NCBI GenBank assembly: GCA_964473365.1
Contig: CAYYOV010000002.1
Location: forward strand, 62,001 to 126,000
Length of the DNA stretch: 64,000 nucleotides
Direction of reading: 5' to 3'
DNA from: 2-02-FULL-55-14 sp964473365
GTDB taxonomy: Bacteria > Bacteroidota > Ignavibacteria > UBA10030
The notes beneath the pieces were generated by a model. It saw only the letters and a program-made list of their open reading frames with translations, searched no databases and had not been told where the DNA came from. A program made the translations under genes and the position numbers. Below are positions 59,201-64,000 of this stretch, one piece after another (within the stretch, counting starts at the first letter, position 1; the number at the start of each line of letters is the position of its first letter).

Positions 59201-60881
59201 CGTTCAGTTGGCCGATGCCTACGGAAACCCGGTCCAACCAGGTACATCAATCTACTTCAGCACAACAGGCGGTTTGATTACGCCCTCGGCCGTGACCGAT
59301 GCGACGGGTAAAGCGAACGCGACGCTCTTCGGCGGCCTCCCGTACCCTGTGAGTGGGATCGATACCGTCACTGTTACGACCGTCGGAGCGAACAACGCGA
59401 CTGTATCGAAGCAGATTGCGCTGACGTTCTCGGGTGCGCCCGTGTTGACAGTCCTGAATGTGCCGACGGATACGCTGACGATTCTGGACGGCGGATACTT
59501 CGACCTCGATTTCCGCTTGGCCGACGCTGCCGGGAATCCATTGGCGCAGGGCAATTCGGCCTCGGTGACCATCTCATCGCTCGGGAACGCTGCAACAAGC
59601 GTGACCTTGGCCGGAGATATCACGACGACTACGATCGATACGCGTCTCGCAAGTACAACGTCGCGACGCGTCCGGTTGACGGATGCGGTAGCCAACGGCG
59701 GGAACTATGGTCCGTTCACGATCAGGATACGATCAACCGGACCCAATGGAACGGCAGAGAAGGTGCTGGGTGGCATTCTGGGAGCGCCGTCGTCCATCAC
59801 GCCTCCTTCGGCGACGGTCAAGAACCCGGCGCAGATCGCATTCATCGGTGTCTCCGCTTCGGACGTCTATGTGTCTGGTGTTGGAGCCCTCGAGAATTCT
59901 GTTATCACGTATGAGGTACGCGATTCGCTGGGCAACGCTATCGAAGCCAACCCGCGCGCGTATGTGAATTTCTCCATCACCTTCTTCCCGAATACATTTG
60001 TACCGGGTGGCACGAGCCCGGTCCTCATTCCAGGTTCTGACAGTACGGATAATGCCGGGCGAGCCCGCGTCTCGATGTCGTCAGGGACTCGTGCTGGTGT
60101 TGTGCAGATCGTCGCCAGCACGGTCGTGGGCATCAAGACCATCACGTCGCTTCCGGTGAAGATCACGATCCATGCCGGTTTCCCCGATCAACGGCACTTC
60201 ACCATGGCACCCGACCGGTACAACTTCCCGGGTCTTGATAAGGCCTTCGTGACACAAAAGGTGACGGTCCAAGTGGCCGACAAGTATAGCAATCCTGTCC
60301 AGGCCGGGACGGCCGTCTATTTCTACAGCACGCATGGTACGATGCAGACCGGCGGAGGATCGCCTGGCCTCACAGACCTGAACGGATTCGTCTCGCAGAC
60401 GCTGTATTCCGCGAATCCGTATCCGGAGGGCGTTGATTCGCTCGCGATCGGCAAAGGGTTCACCTACATCTATTCACAGACCCTCGGTGAGTCCGGCGCG
60501 CAGGTGATCGATTCGCTCGAGATACTTTGGACCGGTCAGCCTATCATTACCCGGACCTCCGGACCGAGCAGCTTCACGATAATCAATGGCGGGAGTGGAG
60601 GCCCGTGGACCTTCTCTGTTGTCGATCGGTTCGGTCATCCGATGTCGGGCGGTACATCCATTAGTGTCTCCGCCGGCGACGGAACCGTGAACGGCGATGC
60701 TGATGCCACCATCACTGACACCAAGGTCGGCGGTGCGGGCGTCACAGACTTCACGATTACCGTGGATGATTCGGATCCGGCAGATACTGATCCTCCGGCG
60801 AATGTGTTGCTGACAGTCGTCGTGACTCATCCGGTCTACGGTACCTACAAGAAAATCATCGCGACGGGTACCATCGACTAG
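56265..60881 (+). CDS. Giant cell-surface lipoprotein with repeated Ig-like domains
   Basis: A 1538-residue protein. The N terminus is a lipoprotein signal with the lipobox LLVMAC (Cys21), followed by a Gly/Glu-rich linker and a carboxypeptidase-regulatory-like domain (about 38-120: LSGRVLRSDNGTAVPGAYV). The rest is four tandem modules of 347-355 residues. Each module appears to have three Ig-like folds: one with a VRDSLGN signature, an invasin/Big_1-like one with DxYGNPVQPGTxxYFxTxxG, and one with IPDSGxYSFSFTVADANGNPL. Such proteins are adhesins or surface spacers. GGGAGG precedes the ATG. It follows the secretin after 175 bases that contain the inverted repeat, so joint regulation is possible but not certain. 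It has no C-terminal secretion or anchoring domain. Confidence 0.85.
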   Translation: MTYGQAITRLLTASLLLVMACQNPEEEGPGGGTTVSTILSGRVLRSDNGTAVPGAYVRDISNASKVDTTDANGTFALSYDLAAGQSYATTIYATRTPGFGNDSASVTLQSGTNQSVDLILVADSTSPPTNPGQTSGQPASVVLVGTEATTISIRGTGYNESSLLTFEVRDSLGNAILGANGPNVKFAIVGGPNGGEYVYPTVAQVVAGTGRISTRLNAGTKPGVIQIQASTRNDSVLSAPARVTIASGLPYGPNASIGRSKANVAGGLFDNERVRITVFLGDRYQNPVPPGTAVYFTTTGGIIQPTAFTDQDGQASVDLITANPRPAGGVAIITARTIGDTAARKADSLIQLQTQVVFSGATIITAPTAAFGVPDSGSYSFAYSVLDANGNPLVAGTTILVTLDGPGAADLEAQGDVDVTMKDSPNPADGNFNVKIVDKTRGGTGGFFAVNIKVKGQNGEAFHTFNGLALTTGGGGGSVSSTSTPRSIALSSISSRTLSVKGTGAGETARLTFIVRDSLGNPVGNPLDPSVKSFVTFSINPSSGLGGAFVYPSGDSTDVNGQVGVNFNSGTQAGVVQVVASTVTAAGTITASPVQITIQGGLPDSNRFVVTLDQTNMPGLVKTGTLGQVAVQAADEFGNAVQPGTAIYFTTNIGLIKASSVTNESGVATAPLSGGVVGASTGQGTVTVQTLGKSGETVQKQLPFLFTGAPVISNVPASGFSIPDSGFYSFSFTVADANGNPLSKGATITVTKDGAGSSDLSLTGDVNRTMIDTRSVAATTFNVTATDKSNGGPSGPVTFTISVSGPNGEATASFTGSQLVTGQPGTGGSGSGFASSIEFLGSQGNVRTLSVRGTGANEAVIVRFVVKDSLGSPVDLNHRATVTLSIQGGPGGGEFLSPTPTSLLTDASGQVYATLNSGTKAGVLQLLATAIVNGRTITSAPIAFTIYGGLPYAGGMTVWTDVSNVPGLVVSGTPLATVNVQLADAYGNPVQPGTSIYFSTTGGLITPSAVTDATGKANATLFGGLPYPVSGIDTVTVTTVGANNATVSKQIALTFSGAPVLTVLNVPTDTLTILDGGYFDLDFRLADAAGNPLAQGNSASVTISSLGNAATSVTLAGDITTTTIDTRLASTTSRRVRLTDAVANGGNYGPFTIRIRSTGPNGTAEKVLGGILGAPSSITPPSATVKNPAQIAFIGVSASDVYVSGVGALENSVITYEVRDSLGNAIEANPRAYVNFSITFFPNTFVPGGTSPVLIPGSDSTDNAGRARVSMSSGTRAGVVQIVASTVVGIKTITSLPVKITIHAGFPDQRHFTMAPDRYNFPGLDKAFVTQKVTVQVADKYSNPVQAGTAVYFYSTHGTMQTGGGSPGLTDLNGFVSQTLYSANPYPEGVDSLAIGKGFTYIYSQTLGESGAQVIDSLEILWTGQPIITRTSGPSSFTIINGGSGGPWTFSVVDRFGHPMSGGTSISVSAGDGTVNGDADATITDTKVGGAGVTDFTITVDDSDPADTDPPANVLLTVVVTHPVYGTYKKIIATGTID
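56679..60878 (+). repeat. Four tandem ~1.05-kb coding modules
   Basis: Module starts at about 56679, 57720, 58764 and 59829, giving lengths of 1041, 1044, 1065 and 1050 bp. Each contains the three signatures in the same order. The fourth is the most diverged in its last third. Confidence 0.85.
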
Positions 60882-60908
60882 ACCTCGCACGCTCTTGCGT
60901 TGATCCAG

Positions 60909-60944
60909 ACCCCGTTCTCGAGAAGAGGACGGGGTTTGGTGTTT
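60909..60944 (+). terminator. Terminator after the Ig-like lipoprotein gene
   Basis: ACCCCGT/ACGGGGT stem (60909-60915 and 60929-60935) around a loop with an inner TCTC/GAGA stem, followed by TTGGTGTTT. Confidence 0.6.
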
Positions 60945-61161
60945 CTAGAAGAGAACTCAGAGAGGAGAAAGAAGAAGAGAGAGGCCAGAAGTCAGGAGCA
61001 AGCCCCGAGCGAAGCCGCGCGCGAGCTTCGAGTCGAGGGGTCGGAGCTCAGATGGCAGAAGCCACGGGGCAAAGGTCGACTGCGTCGTGCTTTGGGACGT
61101 GAGGGGTGCCGCTATTCGCTACGGGGGCCACTGAAGCGATGAGGGAATATCTGCGGCAATG

Positions 61162-62142
61162 CTACAAAAGCCCTTCGCTCCTGAACCACGCGACTGTCTC
61201 GCGCACCGTTTGCCTCAGAAATCGTGGCTCATAGCCGAGTTCGCAGACGGCTTTCTCGGAGGAGTACCTCCGATCCCGGCCGATCCCAGAAGTCAATTCT
61301 CGCGTCACCCACGGCTTGACTCGTAGAATAGCCGCGCAGACCTCGACGGTGGCTGCGATGCCGCGTACCAGCAGAGTTGGTACGACGAATCGTGGCGCCA
61401 TGCCGCCCGTTTCCTCTGCCACAATCTGGAAGATCTCTCGGAACGTTCGGTTCTCGCCCGCAAGAATGTACCGCTCACCTATGCGGCCACGCTCCGCGGC
61501 TGCAATATGGCCTGCGACAACATCGTCCACCGATACGATATTGGTTCCCCCTTCGGTTGCGTAGAAGATGCGCCGACGTGCGACATCCCGGACAATACGC
61601 CCGCCGTGTACACGATGGTCGCGAGGTCCCAGGATGACGGCCGGATTGACCACAACGGCGGGTAGTCCAAGCCGAACGGCCCGGAGGACGATACGCTCCG
61701 ACTCCCACTTGCTCATCCGATATCCGACTGGCCGCGGGCCTGGAACAAATGGCGTCGATTCGGTCATGATACCATCGTCCGGGTCGGGCCCGATGGTGGC
61801 GATCGAACTGGTGTGGATGAACCGCTTCACTCCTGTGCGGATCGCGGCGTCGACGACAGTTTGGGTTCCTGCGACGTTGACGGCATACATTCGGTCTCGG
61901 TCACGGGACCAATGGGAGATGATGGCGGCCGTGTGGAAGACGGTGTCGCAACCGTTCATCGCCCGACGGACTGCGTCAGGGTCGCGTACGTCACCACGGA
62001 TGATCTCGGCCGTGGCGTCAGAAAGGCCCCGCTCGTTCGTCCCCCGCGCGAGGACACGAACCTGCACACCTCGCTGAACGAGCGAGTGGACAAGATTCGC
62101 GCCGACGAGGCCGCTACCACCCGTGACGAGAGCGGTCCTCAT
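61162..62142 (-). CDS. NAD-dependent epimerase/dehydratase (extended SDR)
   Basis: A 326-residue extended short-chain dehydrogenase. The N terminus has the nucleotide-binding TGGSGLVGANL, followed by GDVRD and VFHTAA. Catalytic residues are in TSSIATIG and YRMSKWESE (Tyr and Lys of YxxxK). The C-terminal half has PAVILGPRD and SVDDVVAGHI. It resembles HpnA-like and dihydroflavonol-4-reductase-like epimerases acting on NDP-sugars or related substrates. It follows the GT-C protein gene on the same strand after 77 bases, so a role in the same glycan pathway is plausible. Confidence 0.85.
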   Translation of the reverse strand: MRTALVTGGSGLVGANLVHSLVQRGVQVRVLARGTNERGLSDATAEIIRGDVRDPDAVRRAMNGCDTVFHTAAIISHWSRDRDRMYAVNVAGTQTVVDAAIRTGVKRFIHTSSIATIGPDPDDGIMTESTPFVPGPRPVGYRMSKWESERIVLRAVRLGLPAVVVNPAVILGPRDHRVHGGRIVRDVARRRIFYATEGGTNIVSVDDVVAGHIAAAERGRIGERYILAGENRTFREIFQIVAEETGGMAPRFVVPTLLVRGIAATVEVCAAILRVKPWVTRELTSGIGRDRRYSSEKAVCELGYEPRFLRQTVRETVAWFRSEGLL

Positions 62143-62219
62143 GAGGAAGCAGGGAGCAACGCGACATGCGACAATCTAACCCAAAGCATGAGAGAACGGA
62201 GACTGGAAAGGGCGGACAT

Positions 62220-64000
62220 TCATGGAAGATTTCGGTAGCGGTCTGCGCCGGCGGTTCGGCCGGTATTCGTCAGGATTTCAACTGTTCGCGTGCGAGCGTC
62301 CTGTGGCAAGGCCATCCACGCACGGTCAGCCATGTCGAGAGCCTCTTCGGGAAGGCCGATGCGCTCATAGACGCGCGAGATATCCAGCAGTCGTATAGCC
62401 CGAGCCTCAGGGGCCGATGTTTTGGGAAGAAGCCCGGAAAGCGAATCGATCGCCACGAATCCACGGACAACGGGATTCTCCGGGTCGATAGCTCTGAGGG
62501 TGGCCAAACAACTTCGGGCGGCGACGCTGTCTCCTGCTTGATATCGATAATGCATGTTCCAGAGCAACGACTCAAAATGCCGGGGATCGGCCTCCAGGGC
62601 GGAGTCGCTGAATGCGATCGCCTGTTCGCCATATCCAAGGTCCCAGGCCATGCGACTCGCCTGGAAGAACCAGTGTGCCCGGTCAGCACCGACGCCGCCA
62701 CCGGCGGCGGCGTTCAGGGCCTGAGCAAGCGACAGCAGTACGCGGCCGGGCGGGGTGTACGAAGTGGACCGCGGAGTCGAGAACAACCGTTGCTGCGCGG
62801 CGACAGCCTCTTCGAGCGAACCTCCGAGGGCCGCTGCAACGACACGTTGATAGGCGACCTCCACATTGACGGGATCGATGCCGTTGGCCATCGCCAGAAG
62901 GGAATCCGCAACATGGAACCGGCCGCGGTGGATCGCCGTTCGGGCGTCATGAACGAGGCTGAGGACTCCCTCCAGCGGATCGGGCGCCGTGTGTCGCTCC
63001 GATAATCCCTCTCGAGCACGATTTCGAACGCGATAGGCTGTGAGCCATCCGGCCGCAGCGATCGTGTCGAACCTGAATCGATGCGATTCAGCAAGTTGGA
63101 TCTCGTGCGACCGTATACCCGACCGAACTTGCTGGACCAATAGTACGTGTACGTCGAACTCACGAAGCATCGACTCGAACATCGGCAGCGGCACGGCCCG
63201 GTTGACTTCGAGTACGCTCCGGCCCCGGACGAACGGAACGATCTCCTTCGACGCACTGGCGATCACAATGCCGGGTTCGGTGACTGACATGAGCGCATCG
63301 CCCGCCAACTGCCACGGAGTGGCGTAATAGCCTGTCGCATGGAATGGTGCGCCTCCCTCTCGATGCGCTTCGACGGCGTTTCGGTACTGGACGTTCGACC
63401 CGAGAAGCTCGGCCACGGCAGACGCATTGAGGATCACGAGTAGAGATGTGGCAACCGCGGCGAACGCCGCTCCTCCCTTCGGAAGGGCCGCCACAAGTCG
63501 CGAAACGCCCATTGCCACCCAGATCAGGAGGAACGGGATGGCGGGGAGGAAGAAGCGAATATCCTGCAACGGATACAGGAGGATGATCCCTGCATAGAAG
63601 CAGAAAAACAAGATGCGGATTAGCGCCGTTTGGGATGTGCGAATGTCGCTCCAGATACCTGCGGCAACGAGCGGAAGGAAGATCAGGGCCGTCCAACCTT
63701 TCACGAGATTCAGGAGGGACACCATACCGACGAAGATATCGGTCGGATTGCGGATCAAGTTGAGGGGAAAGGGCACCAGAGCCATGCCGCTCAGCTCGAA
63801 CTGGTACGACCGAATGTTGATGACAAAGCGCTGCAACCATTCCTGCCAGATCGGTGCGGATGACGGCGTGACGAAATGTTCGAAGATGAACTGAATGTTC
63901 GTGGATTGAGATGATTCTGGGACGCCGACGATCACCATGTTCCGGAGTGTCCACAGTCCGACTGCAGCGATCATCGCTACGGCAAGCGTTACGGCGAAAC
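62220..64000 (-). CDS. GT-C/PMT-like glycosyltransferase with TPR tail, truncated by window edge
   Basis: At least 593 residues are visible; the frame remains open past the ATG at 63974 to the edge of the window, where hydrophobic codons continue, so the N-terminal membrane part is missing. WTLRNMVIVGVPESSQS matches the GT39-like RN motif, and IRILFFCFYAGIILLYPLQDIRFFLPAIPFLLIW is a typical membrane pair. The C-terminal 270 residues are TPR-like. It is a paralogue of the gene at 33557-36016: YPLQDIRFFLP corresponds to YPINDIRFLYP, and AWDLGYGEQAIAFSDSAL to NYWELGYREQSYRMIDSAL. Confidence 0.75.
   Translation of the reverse strand, partial: FAVTLAVAMIAAVGLWTLRNMVIVGVPESSQSTNIQFIFEHFVTPSSAPIWQEWLQRFVINIRSYQFELSGMALVPFPLNLIRNPTDIFVGMVSLLNLVKGWTALIFLPLVAAGIWSDIRTSQTALIRILFFCFYAGIILLYPLQDIRFFLPAIPFLLIWVAMGVSRLVAALPKGGAAFAAVATSLLVILNASAVAELLGSNVQYRNAVEAHREGGAPFHATGYYATPWQLAGDALMSVTEPGIVIASASKEIVPFVRGRSVLEVNRAVPLPMFESMLREFDVHVLLVQQVRSGIRSHEIQLAESHRFRFDTIAAAGWLTAYRVRNRAREGLSERHTAPDPLEGVLSLVHDARTAIHRGRFHVADSLLAMANGIDPVNVEVAYQRVVAAALGGSLEEAVAAQQRLFSTPRSTSYTPPGRVLLSLAQALNAAAGGGVGADRAHWFFQASRMAWDLGYGEQAIAFSDSALEADPRHFESLLWNMHYRYQAGDSVAARSCLATLRAIDPENPVVRGFVAIDSLSGLLPKTSAPEARAIRLLDISRVYERIGLPEEALDMADRAWMALPQDARTRTVEILTNTGRTAGADRYRNLP

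Noticed and set aside
60900..61142. 80-codon ORF after the Ig-like lipoprotein
   Set aside because: It runs through the terminator hairpin and a purine-rich tract, with low-complexity Arg/Glu composition.

Overview
The window is about 64 kb of roughly 60% GC bacterial chromosome. It holds about 45 protein genes, one tRNA and one scaffold gap (100 N at 32837-32936). DUF5916, DUF3078 and DUF4097 proteins, a TonB-dependent receptor, DUF4180, many secreted or outer-membrane proteins and long TPR/GT-C membrane proteins point to a didermic member of the FCB group (Bacteroidota/Chlorobiota/Kapabacteria/Ignavibacteria-like). That placement is inference from gene families; no marker was compared. Shine-Dalgarno-like GAGG motifs and several TTGnnn-17-TAnnnT promoters are visible. 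No transposase, integrase, phage gene or CRISPR array was seen.

Layout. 0-3.3 kb: an arginase-fold protein with an eroded active site, a DUF2085 membrane protein, an unknown membrane protein, an NTF2-like secreted protein and a GNAT acetyltransferase. 3.3-7.3 kb: purA with a co-transcribed orphan histidine kinase, divergent from murA. 7.4-11.7 kb: a membrane/gluzincin/TPR protein, a TMTC-like GT-C glycosyltransferase and a DUF4180 protein. 11.8-19.5 kb: eno, a lipoprotein, a phosphohexomutase, a DUF5916 outer-membrane protein and an RlmD-type methyltransferase. 19.5-23.7 kb (minus strand): a tightly coupled alpha/beta hydrolase, M28 peptidase and DUF3078 operon. 23.7-26.5 kb: ECF sigma, HEAT-containing anti-sigma and a DUF4097 repeat protein. 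26.6-33.5 kb: a GT4 glycosyltransferase, then a phosphate-starvation block: a small membrane protein, a porin, pstS-pstC-pstA-pstB and phoU, with two matching arrays of 11-bp-spaced direct repeats that look like PhoB sites. 33.5-44.1 kb: a GT-C/TPR protein, a TonB receptor, a 1440-residue two-ASKHA/DUF2229 CoA-dehydratase-activase-type protein and a hypothetical. 44.4 kb: tRNA-Ile2(CAU). 44.7-60.9 kb: a compact type IV pilus/type II secretion-like locus. 61-64 kb: an NDP-sugar epimerase-like SDR and a second GT-C/TPR protein that runs off the window.

The most unusual part is the secretion/pilus block (44.6-60.9 kb). It has a GspF/PilC with an apparently doubled N-terminal domain, a PilB/GspE and a PilT-like ATPase, a PilM-PilN fusion, a PilO-PilP-like fusion, a secretin only 437 residues long with one visible N-domain, and three pilin-like genes on the opposite strand that lack normal prepilin leaders. 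Directly downstream lies a 1538-residue lipoprotein made of four ~350-residue supermodules, each apparently three Ig-like folds. No major pilin or prepilin peptidase is present. I read this as a reduced secretin machine possibly paired with a giant cell-surface lipoprotein; the functional link is inferred from position only.

Other points for a second look are the strict TSGG/TAGG alternation in ten 18-residue repeats of the DUF4097 protein, the two PHO-like arrays with identical spacing to a -10-like hexamer, a hairpin just upstream of the pilC ribosome-binding site, and a terminator-like hairpin in the eno leader.
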